This document shows positions 1 through 4,609 of a stretch of 5,084 nt of DNA, one piece after another; within the stretch, counting starts at the first letter, position 1; each line of letters begins with the position of its first letter. The DNA is taken from the NCBI GenBank assembly GCA_018262875.1, contig JADFDL010000148.1, positions 1 to 5,084 on the forward strand. Reading direction: 5' to 3'. The notes under the pieces were generated by a model, which worked only from the letters and a program-made list of their open reading frames with translations, was not told the DNA's origin and did no database searches. Source of the DNA: Rhodocyclaceae bacterium (GTDB taxonomy: Bacteria > Pseudomonadota > Gammaproteobacteria > Burkholderiales > Rhodocyclaceae). Both the position numbers and the translations under genes were made by a program.

Positions 1-289
1 CGGCGTACTGCAGTTCGAGATCGTCGCCCAGCGACTCGCCACGGAATACAAGGTCGACGCGATCTACGACGCCGCCAGCATCTCGACGGCGCGCTGGCTC
101 ACCTACCCGGACGAGGCGACGCGGCGCGATTTCGAGCGCGAGCAGGCCGCCGCGCTCGCCATCGACGTCGACGGCAACCCCGTCTTCCTCGCCACCAACA
201 AGTACAACCTGCAAGTCACCATGGAACGCTGGACCAAGGTCGGCTTCCACACCACCCGCGAACACGGGCAGCGGGTCAGCCACGGGTAG
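1..289 (+). CDS. prfC: Peptide chain release factor 3 (RF3), C-terminal end, partial
   Basis: This is the last 95 codons of a gene that begins before the window; the reading frame starts at base 2 and ends with TAG at 287-289. RF3 is a cytosolic translational GTPase that removes RF1 and RF2 from the ribosome after peptide release. The visible part is the C-terminal domain. It opens with GVLQFEIVAQRLATEYKVDA and contains STARW, YNLQVTMERW and, close to the end, FHTTREHG. These match the E. coli RF3 tail (GVLQFDVV, ATARWV, FHQTREH) in order and spacing. A six-residue extension follows TREHG. The GTPase domain lies outside the window. The stop sits 3 nt from the stop of the converging methyltransferase gene, with no room for a terminator between them. 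Recognition is by motif memory, and the match is strong. Confidence 0.93.
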   Translation, partial: GVLQFEIVAQRLATEYKVDAIYDAASISTARWLTYPDEATRRDFEREQAAALAIDVDGNPVFLATNKYNLQVTMERWTKVGFHTTREHGQRVSHG

Positions 290-292
290 CAG

Positions 293-952
293 CTACTTCG
301 AACGCCGCCTGACCAGCCCGAGCTTCTTCCTCGCGCTGCCCGACAGCAGCGGCGGGGTGATCATCTTGCGCACCCACTTCAGCGTCGTCATGGGTTTCTC
401 GACGAAATAGCGCTCCCGCAATTCCGAAAAGCCCTTTTCGAACCTGGACAGGGGCGGCTGGCTCCCCTTGAAGCCGATGCCCACGACCGTATGGGGGAAC
501 TTCTTGACGCCGACATGCCCGACCCAGGCATGCGCGAACGGCTTCAGCAGCGACCTGAAGGCCTCGGGTGTAAACCGCCAGTAGTCGTAAGGATAGTCGT
601 GGATGGGAAAGTCCATCACGCTGGTGATGACGGCGATCCCCTCCGGCTCGATGATGCGGTGGATTTCCTGCACCGCCTTGTGCGGGTACTCGACGTGCTC
701 CAGCGTGTCGAGACAGAGCACGGTGCCTGCCGTCGCATCCGGCAGGGCGACGTCGTGCAGATTGAGAATCATGTCCACGCCCGGGCCCTCCCGCATGTCG
801 GCGCCGACGTACTGCTTTCCCGGAAAAAGCGGGCGCAGATCCGCCAGCTTCTCCTGGCCAGGCACCAGGAAAGCGCCGAATTCGTAAATCGGGCCATCGA
901 GCGGAAGGGTATCGCAGGCCAGCGCGACAAAATCTCTGATCAGCTCTCGCAT
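293..952 (-). CDS. Class I SAM-dependent methyltransferase (Methyltransf_11-like)
   Basis: A soluble protein of 219 aa from this start, predicted to transfer a methyl group from S-adenosylmethionine; the substrate is unknown. Residues 22-28 (IYEFGAF) stand at the glycine-rich SAM-binding motif I, in a divergent form. ADMREGPGVD (51-60) fits the acidic loop that binds the ribose, and VLCLDTLEHVEYP (78-90) is the typical post-II/III region of Methyltransf_11 proteins. A conserved-looking HDYPYDYWRFTPEAF follows at 118-132, and the tail is basic. Relatives often lie in polysaccharide or cell-surface gene clusters, but nothing here supports such a role. The start is uncertain. ATG at 952 has GGAAA about 6 nt upstream, and ATG at 1012 would add 20 residues behind a weak AGG. 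I prefer 952 because the domain begins soon after it. The open frame runs on to 1261, but that part overlaps the Ada-type gene and looks non-coding. Confidence 0.8.
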   Translation of the reverse strand: MRELIRDFVALACDTLPLDGPIYEFGAFLVPGQEKLADLRPLFPGKQYVGADMREGPGVDMILNLHDVALPDATAGTVLCLDTLEHVEYPHKAVQEIHRIIEPEGIAVITSVMDFPIHDYPYDYWRFTPEAFRSLLKPFAHAWVGHVGVKKFPHTVVGIGFKGSQPPLSRFEKGFSELRERYFVEKPMTTLKWVRKMITPPLLSGSARKKLGLVRRRSK

Positions 953-1093
953 TGGTTTTCCAGTTCGAATCGATTGCCGGGGAAAGGCAGCTTCACCAAA
1001 AGACAGCTTCATCGGTGGCCTGCCACGCAAGCCCGCGTAGTATAAAGGCACTGCCCTGTCCCGCCCGCAGGAGAATGCGGCGGACGAACGGCC

Positions 1094-1117
1094 AAAGTCA
1101 GTCCCCGCGACACGGCG
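1094..1117. repeat. 24-nt direct repeat, copy 1
   Basis: This segment begins AAAGTCAGTCCC and ends ACACGGCG. It recurs at 2066-2089 with 22 of 24 bases identical (mismatches at 1106/2078 and 1109/2081). It lies in the gap between the divergent methyltransferase and Ada-type genes. Just to its right, GGCGA (1114-1118) and TCGCC (1125-1129) could form a small hairpin with a 6-nt loop. The two copies bracket the Ada-type gene in the same orientation. It may belong to a dispersed intergenic repeat family such as REP/RAYT-type elements, which is inference. Confidence 0.6.
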
Positions 1118-1200
1118 ATATCTTTCGCCTCCGCAAGAATCGGATTGCCGACTTTCCCGGTACTGACATACTGCGGTCCAACGTAACTGTTTTCTACGCC

Positions 1201-2051
1201 ATGGATCCCGCAAGCTTCTCCCGTACCGAGGCGAACCCGCCTGACCGCCATTATCAGACAATCACCGCGGCGATCGCCTTCATCCGCGCCCATGCCGGCG
1301 CGCAGCCGACGCTGGAGGAGATCGCCGCTGCGGTGCACCTGAGCCCCTTCCACCTGCAAAGGCTGTTCGCTGACTGGGCCGGCATTTCGCCCAAGCGCTT
1401 CCTGCAATACCTGACCAAGGAGTACGCGAAGCGGCGGCTGGCGGCCGCGGCGGACGTCCTCTCGGTCGCCGCCGACGCCGGCCTGAGCAGCACCAGCCGC
1501 CTGCACGACCTGATGGTGAGCTGCGAGGCGATGACGCCCGGCGAGATCAAGTCAGGCGGTCTCGGCATGGAAATCGGCTGCGGCTTCGCCCCGTCGCCGT
1601 TCGGCGAAACGCTCGTCGCGTGGACCGCGCGCGGCCTCTGCCATTTCGCCTTCTGCATCGCGGACGAAGCCGACATGCTCGCCGAACTGTCGGCGCGCTG
1701 GCCCGGGGCAACGCTCATTCGCGACGACGCGCGGGCCGGCGCGCTGCTGCGGCAGATCTTCCCGGCAACGCCGACGCGCGGAAACATCCACCTGGTCCTG
1801 CGCGGAACCAACTTCCAGATCAAGGTGTGGGAAGCGCTGATCCGCACCGAATTCGGCGAGGTGGTGTCCTACCGGCAGCTGGCCCGGCAGGCCGGCGCGC
1901 CGTCGGCAGCGCGCTGGCCGCCAACAGCATCGGCTACCTCATCCCCTGCCACCGGGTGATCCGCGAAAGCGGCGAGGTCGGCCACTACCGCTGGGGCAGC
2001 GACCGCAAGCTCGCCATGCTGGGGTGGGAGGCGGTGCAGGGCGGCATGTGA
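1201..2051 (+). pseudogene. Ada-type AraC regulator / O6-alkylguanine-DNA alkyltransferase, frameshifted
   Basis: The intact family couples an AraC-type DNA-binding domain to a suicide alkyltransferase that moves alkyl groups from O6-alkylguanine to its own cysteine. From ATG 1201, residues 21-118 form the two-helix AraC domain (TLEEIAAAVHLSPFHLQRLF, then SPKRFLQY). No Ada N-terminal zinc domain is present. The alkyltransferase part starts near residue 134 (FGETLVAW) and has FQIKVWEALI (205-214) and GEVVSYRQLA (219-228). After Arg238 (1912-1914) the frame is lost and this reading ends at 1959. The remainder continues in another frame to TGA 2049-2051: AANSIGYLIPCHRVIRESGE, then YRWG, with the catalytic Cys codon at 1947-1949. 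Inserting 16 nt near 1911 restores one frame of 288 aa that aligns with E. coli Ada without gaps there. The shortened 252-aa product lacks the acceptor cysteine, so repair activity should be lost; the DNA-binding half could persist. I see no good ribosome binding site at 1201. A sequencing or assembly error remains possible. Confidence 0.88.
1895..1910 (+). other. Site of the frameshift: remaining copy of a 16-nt unit
   Basis: The unit GCGCGCCGTCGGCAGC occurs once here and is followed by GCGC, the same four bases that begin it. In one frame it encodes A-P-S-A-A-R, which belongs before the break. In the other it encodes R-A-V-G-S-A, which belongs after it. Both peptides are expected one after the other in the intact family (compare KPKAVRAVASA in E. 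coli Ada). A tandem duplicate of this unit would therefore give the ancestral sequence, and loss of one copy gives exactly what is seen. Confidence 0.7.
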
Positions 2052-2058
2052 GGCGCGC

Positions 2059-2080
2059 GCAGGGGAAAGTCAGTCCCTGC
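2059..2080 (+). other. Short hairpin at the end of the Ada-type gene
   Basis: GCAGGG (2059-2064) can pair with CCCTGC (2075-2080) around a 10-nt loop, 8 nt after the TGA at 2049-2051. No T-run follows, so this is not a good intrinsic terminator. It overlaps the second copy of the 24-nt repeat, and the other copy does not form the same stem. Confidence 0.35.
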
Positions 2081-2089
2081 AACACGGCG
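2066..2089. repeat. 24-nt direct repeat, copy 2
   Basis: The second copy of the repeat at 1094-1117, in the same orientation, with 22 of 24 bases identical. It starts 15 nt after the stop of the Ada-type gene, so the two copies sit 972 bp apart and enclose that gene. The flanking bases outside the 24 nt do not match between copies. Confidence 0.6.
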
Positions 2090-2132
2090 CCGAAAGCTCC
2101 ATCGCCAGCATTTGATCCGCCCCCTGGCAACA

Positions 2133-2149
2133 GGCTCACCTCCTGAGCC
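2133..2149 (+). other. Stem-loop upstream of the small membrane protein gene
   Basis: A perfect 6-bp stem, GGCTCA with TGAGCC, carries a CCTCC loop. The loop is complementary to the GGAGG Shine-Dalgarno at 2180-2184 downstream. No T-run follows, so it is not a terminator. A competing pairing, CTGGC (2124-2128) with GCCAG (2147-2151), is also possible. A regulatory role is speculative. Confidence 0.3.
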
Positions 2150-2189
2150 AGCAACGGCCCGACAATGTGCCCAAACCCTGGAGGACAGG

Positions 2190-2507
2190 ATGGGCGCTGA
2201 TTTCACGCGGAATGCACCAGGCCGAAGGCACGCAATAAAAAACGCCGTGCTTGCCGGTCTCGCCGTACTGCTCATCGGTTTTGCCGGCTGGCCTTACCTG
2301 CCGGCTGCGACCGAGTGGGCGGTCCGGCAACCATTGGATATTGCATTGCTGATTCTCGGCGCCCACGGCAAATCCCGGGAAGCGGCCGAAAAACCCGGCC
2401 GTGACGAATCGGGAAGGCAACGCCAGGATCAACAGGAGTGGCTCGATACGCTGCTTCGCCTGTTGCGGGAACCGATCATCGAGTTGCGGGCGCATTGCCG
2501 TTGCTAG
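2190..2507 (+). CDS. Small single-pass membrane protein, unknown function
   Basis: An unrecognised protein of 105 aa. It starts at ATG 2190, preceded by GGAGG at 2180-2184 with 5 nt spacing, the best ribosome binding site on the plus strand here. This decides the start over in-frame upstream codons. A short basic N-terminus (TRNAPGRRHAIKN) leads into one hydrophobic segment at about residues 19-41 (VLAGLAVLLIGFAGWPYLPA within it). This suits an inner-membrane anchor or uncleaved signal with the N-terminus inside. The middle is polar and charged (about 57-80, rich in K, R, E, D, Q), followed by an amphipathic stretch with LDTLLRLLREPIIEL. The end, RAHCRC, looks improvised and lies close to the HepT-like fragment, so the original C-terminus may have been cut off. 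No enzyme motif is visible. I am confident that it has coding potential and much less sure that it is complete or functional. Confidence 0.5.
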   Translation: MGADFTRNAPGRRHAIKNAVLAGLAVLLIGFAGWPYLPAATEWAVRQPLDIALLILGAHGKSREAAEKPGRDESGRQRQDQQEWLDTLLRLLREPIIELRAHCRC

Positions 2508-2542
2508 CCAAGGCCCACAAGACCATCCTGCGCGACGCCAAG

Positions 2543-2647
2543 GTGCTGTTGCGGCCTGAGGAGCGGGATGCGGCCTATCTGTGGGACATGCTGAACGCCG
2601 CGCGCGAGGCGCACATGACCGTCGAGGGCACCGCAAGCGACACGTTT
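2543..2647 (+). pseudogene. HepT-like (DUF86) toxin gene, N-terminal remnant
   Basis: In this frame the DNA reads VLLRPEERDAAYLWDML, then NAAREAHMTVEGTASDTF. The RDxAYLWDMLxAAREA pattern is how many HepT/DUF86 proteins begin. These are HEPN-fold RNase toxins paired with an MntA nucleotidyltransferase antitoxin. Family members are normally about 110-140 aa. Here the similarity stops after about 35 residues, and the frame continues as unrelated sequence to a stop at 2773 inside the antisense hipA gene. The HEPN catalytic motif (RxxxxH), near the C-terminus in the family, is absent. The boundaries are approximate, and GTG 2543 or TTG 2549 could have been the start. The open frame extends left to 2438 (ALPLLAKAHKTILRDAK), which could be the end of a partner gene or plain spacer. 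The identification rests on one short motif. Confidence 0.5.
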
Positions 2648-2680
2648 TCAGTTCGGAGTGCCCAGCGCGTAAGAACGGGT

Positions 2681-4009
2681 TCAGGCCGGAGGCATTGCGG
2701 CGAGCCGCGCCGCCTGACTCTCGATGCCATGGAAAACCGGGTCGCTTACCTCGGCCGTGAACCCCGGCGGTAGCTGCGCGCTAACCTTGGCGATCACGCC
2801 CGGCACCGCCGCCAGCACCTCGTTGATAGTCAGCTCGAAGTCCTGCCCGAGCGCATTTCGCTTGGCAGTCTCGTTCCAATGTCGGCGGAAGATATCGGTC
2901 AAGCGGTAGTGTCGACTCTTGCCACTCACGGCCATGGCCAGCTTAAGCCGCCTCGGATCGAAGAGATTCGGCCCGACGCCCAGGACCGGCCAGGCTGACA
3001 TCACGTCGTAGAACGGGGTCAAATGAAAGTGGCCGCCAGCCTCCAGCCGGATGCTGAAGTTCTTCGCGTGACCATCGGGCGCCGCCAACAACCAGAAGAG
3101 CAGCTGAGCCTTGAAGAACTGGCGGCGGTCCACCTCGGGCCGCTGGCTGCCACGCAGTACATCAAGGATCTTCGCCATGCCGGGGCCGCCATGGGCCTCG
3201 TATTTGCGTCCCGGAGGGTAGCCTAGTGCCTGGCAGAAGTCCTCCTGTGGAAGCCGGGCCCACCAAGTATCGAACCGGCGCCGATCGAAGCGTTCCACCA
3301 CTAGAACCTTATGGCGGCCGAACTGGGCTATGGAGCAGTCAGCTATCTCCATGTCGAAAGCGGAAAAAAGCCGACTGCACAGCCACTCGTTTTCCACTGA
3401 GGTCGAAAAATCAGCCTGGACGGCGCCAACCCGCCCCAAAGGCAGCTTCAGTATATGGGTGGTCGGCGTCGCGCCATGGGGGATACACCAGCAGCCCTCG
3501 TGCCAAAGCAGCGCCGCCTTTTCCTGGGCACCGGCGAGCGAGATCCGCAACTCGTCCCGATCGTCGAGGGGGTGGGTGGGGTTGATCACCTGATCGAGCA
3601 GCGCCTCGACACCGTGGTCGTCGATGGCCGTCGCCTCGATGGTCCGCACATCCGGCGGCGGAGACGCCGCCGGCAGGAGCTGCACGGCGCCGACGCAGTC
3701 CCGACCGATAGCCTCCAGCAACGGGAAGGCCCGCGTCGCCACCCCGTAGCGTTCGGCCAAGCGCTTGCGGATGGTCTCACTATCCGGGAGCAGGTTCTCG
3801 AAGTAGGACGAAACCCTTTCGTCGCGGAACAGCGCCTCTCCCTGCTCAAGGGGGAAGGATAGCGACAGCGGTCGCCGGCGAGGGCTGTCCAACCAGGATG
3901 GATCGTAGGCGAAGGTGTCGGAGCCGGACTGGCCGGTGGTCCACGTGCCCACACGCTCGCCATTCATCCAGACCCCGAGGGCTTTATTCCGGGAGGGACG
4001 GCCAGCCAT
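2681..4009 (-). CDS. hipA: HipA serine/threonine kinase toxin
   Basis: A cytosolic kinase of 442 aa, nearly the length of E. coli HipA (440 aa). That protein phosphorylates glutamyl-tRNA synthetase and induces growth arrest and persistence; the same target here is inferred. The N-terminal subdomain has LGVWMNGERVGTW (11-23) and SSYFENLLPDSE (67-78). RISLAGAQEKAALL (155-168) is the P-loop-like segment, with Ser157 at the position of the autophosphorylated Ser150 of E. coli. THILKLP (184-190) supplies the ATP-binding Lys188. VVERFDRR (237-244) and PQEDFCQALGYPP (254-266) follow. PDGHAKNFS (311-319) has catalytic Asp312, and TPFYDV (331-336) has metal-binding Asp335. All key residues are present, so it should be active. 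ATG 4009 is chosen because AAGGAGG (4020-4026) lies 10 nt upstream, whereas GTG 4018 would sit almost on that site. It lies 2 nt after the hipB stop and is presumably co-transcribed. The neighbouring genes are broken, but this one is intact. Confidence 0.95.
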   Translation of the reverse strand: MAGRPSRNKALGVWMNGERVGTWTTGQSGSDTFAYDPSWLDSPRRRPLSLSFPLEQGEALFRDERVSSYFENLLPDSETIRKRLAERYGVATRAFPLLEAIGRDCVGAVQLLPAASPPPDVRTIEATAIDDHGVEALLDQVINPTHPLDDRDELRISLAGAQEKAALLWHEGCWCIPHGATPTTHILKLPLGRVGAVQADFSTSVENEWLCSRLFSAFDMEIADCSIAQFGRHKVLVVERFDRRRFDTWWARLPQEDFCQALGYPPGRKYEAHGGPGMAKILDVLRGSQRPEVDRRQFFKAQLLFWLLAAPDGHAKNFSIRLEAGGHFHLTPFYDVMSAWPVLGVGPNLFDPRRLKLAMAVSGKSRHYRLTDIFRRHWNETAKRNALGQDFELTINEVLAAVPGVIAKVSAQLPPGFTAEVSDPVFHGIESQAARLAAMPPA

Positions 4010-4011
4010 GG

Positions 4012-4326
4012 CTACCACTCCTCCTTGGGCTGCGTGTTCTTGCCGGGAACGAACCTGACCTTCGCTGAGCCGGAGACCACCACACCTCCTTCCCCGGTCA
4101 CCTCATACCGGGAAGCCACGAGAAGGCCGGCATCGAGGGCCATCAAGATGGTCAACAACTGATCCACGGTGACCTTCTCGGGATGACGCTCGATGCGTGA
4201 GATCCGCTCCTGGGAAAGGCCAATCTTGTCGCCGAGCGCCTGCTGCGACAGGCCACGCTGACGCCGCAGCTTGATCAGGACAGTGCCGAGTTGCCCCTTG
4301 GTAGTAATCATCGAATTCATAGCCAT
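4012..4326 (-). CDS. hipB: HipB-type antitoxin, Xre/Cro helix-turn-helix protein
   Basis: The predicted partner of HipA: a dimeric DNA-binding protein that neutralises the kinase and represses its own operon. From ATG 4326 it has 104 aa; E. coli HipB has 88. The helix-turn-helix covers about residues 26-48 (LSQQALGDKIGLSQERISRIER), inside an HTH_3 domain from about 11 to 69. A longer C-terminal part follows (SRYEVTGEGGVVVSGSAKV) and ends in KEEW. The terminal Trp matches the last residue of E. coli HipB (NLEW), which docks on HipA and lies in the tail needed for Lon degradation. ATG codons at 4320 and 4311 are alternative starts; none of the three has a clear Shine-Dalgarno. The promoter and three operator-like palindromes lie immediately upstream, and the nearest palindrome overlaps the first ATG. 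Its stop (4012-4014) is 2 nt before the hipA start. Confidence 0.88.
   Translation of the reverse strand: MAMNSMITTKGQLGTVLIKLRRQRGLSQQALGDKIGLSQERISRIERHPEKVTVDQLLTILMALDAGLLVASRYEVTGEGGVVVSGSAKVRFVPGKNTQPKEEW
4020..4026 (-). promoter_or_regulatory. hipA ribosome binding site
   Basis: AAGGAGG on the minus strand, inside the last codons of hipB, lies 10 nt before ATG 4009. It decides the hipA start and is much stronger than anything in front of hipB. Confidence 0.7.
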
Positions 4327-4344
4327 ATGCCGGATCAGGAATAA
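4325..4344. promoter_or_regulatory. HipB operator-like palindrome 3 (proximal)
   Basis: The plus strand has TATGC (4326-4330), 8 nt, then GAATA (4339-4343), an imperfect inverted repeat. It covers the predicted transcription start and the first hipB ATG, so bound protein would block initiation. It is the least symmetric of the three sites together with site 2, and reads like site 2 in reverse (16 of 20 bases). Confidence 0.55.
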
Positions 4345-4348
4345 TCTC

Positions 4349-4377
4349 AAGATATGCTCAATTACGCATATTGTCAA
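4349..4377 (-). promoter_or_regulatory. hipBA promoter, sigma-70 type
   Basis: On the minus strand a perfect -35 TTGACA (4377-4372) is followed after exactly 17 bp by TATCTT (4354-4349), which matches the -10 consensus at 4 of 6 positions. Transcription would start near 4342, giving a leader of only about 16 nt before ATG 4326. The segment is clearly more AT-rich than the surrounding genes. Palindrome 1 fills the spacer between -35 and -10, consistent with repression. Confidence 0.8.
4352..4371. promoter_or_regulatory. HipB operator-like palindrome 1 (central)
   Basis: The best of the three sites: ATATGC (4352-4357), 8 nt, then GCATAT (4366-4371), with a symmetric AATT at the centre, so 16 of 20 positions are symmetric. 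It occupies the spacer of the hipBA promoter and touches the -10 element. The 18-bp core, TATGC-N8-GCATA, has the same geometry as the known E. coli HipB operator TATCC-N8-GGATA. Confidence 0.75.
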
Positions 4378-4378
4378 G

Positions 4379-4398
4379 ATATTCCTAATCGCGCATAT
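4379..4398. promoter_or_regulatory. HipB operator-like palindrome 2 (distal)
   Basis: TATTC (4380-4384), 8 nt, then GCATA (4393-4397): one perfect and one degenerate half-site. It lies just upstream of the -35 element and shares 15 of 20 bases with palindrome 1 in the same orientation. It is placed exactly 27 bp from palindrome 1, as palindrome 1 is from palindrome 3. Confidence 0.55.
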
Positions 4399-4400
4399 GA

Positions 4401-4580
4401 ATCTGGCTAGACAATCCAATCCTATTCAAGAAGCTCGATTATCAGATGGCCAACATCTGCAACTGAGACGAGAAGGAGCACCACGAGAAGTGGCCTATAG
4501 TCTGGCCTGCCCTGGGAATTGGATTCAAGGACAATGCGACACCCTACATCGGCAAGGGCGCTGGGGCGTGGAGTGAATGC
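4401..4580 (+). pseudogene. Unidentified gene remnant with internal stop
   Basis: I do not recognise this sequence. The frame begins after TGA 4398-4400 and reads IWLDNPILFKKLDYQMANIC, then N and a TGA at 4464-4466. It continues as DEKEHHEKWPIVWPALGIG, FKDNATPYIGKGAGAWSE. Over 60 codons I count GC of about 50, 37 and 70% at codon positions 1, 2 and 3, the order expected for real coding sequence in a GC-rich genome. The peptide also has a natural composition on both sides of the stop. The region is too short and lacks a start, so it is probably the inner part of a decayed gene cut by rearrangement near hipBA. A 60-codon frame starting at ATG 4397 overlaps it but has the opposite codon-position bias. 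A programmed read-through of the TGA seems unlikely without a start codon. The right boundary is approximate. Confidence 0.4.
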
Positions 4581-4609
4581 CGAAACCCAACAGCTCCACG
4601 ACGAGGGCA

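Noticed and set aside
1039..1044. Possible -10 box (TATACT, minus strand) for the methyltransferase gene
   Set aside because: The hexamer is good, but no acceptable -35 lies 16-18 bp upstream and it is not an extended -10, so it was not listed as a promoter.
491..1045. Long plus-strand open frame opposite the methyltransferase
   Set aside because: It is the antisense shadow of the methyltransferase, with no recognisable domain and no ribosome binding site.
1145..1172. Possible promoter for the Ada-type gene (TTGCCG, 16 bp, CATACT)
   Set aside because: Both hexamers match the consensus at only 4 of 6 positions and no Ada box is recognisable; this could be chance.
1010..1261. N-terminal extension of the methyltransferase up to ATG 1261
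   Set aside because: The added residues are low-complexity and Arg/Ser/Gly-rich, overlap the start of the Ada-type gene on the other strand, and cross the intergenic repeat; the methyltransferase domain starts only after residue 100 of that reading.
2059..2080. Intrinsic terminator after the Ada-type gene
   Set aside because: The stem is only 6 bp with a 10-nt loop, and no T-run follows.
3455..3862. Plus-strand open frames opposite hipA
   Set aside because: They are Arg-rich and repetitive translations typical of antisense frames in GC-rich genes; hipA on the minus strand explains the whole interval.
4397..4576. 60-codon plus-strand frame divergent from hipBA
   Set aside because: Its codon-position GC is high at position 1 and low at position 3, the reverse of genuine genes here, and its ATG lies inside an operator-like palindrome.
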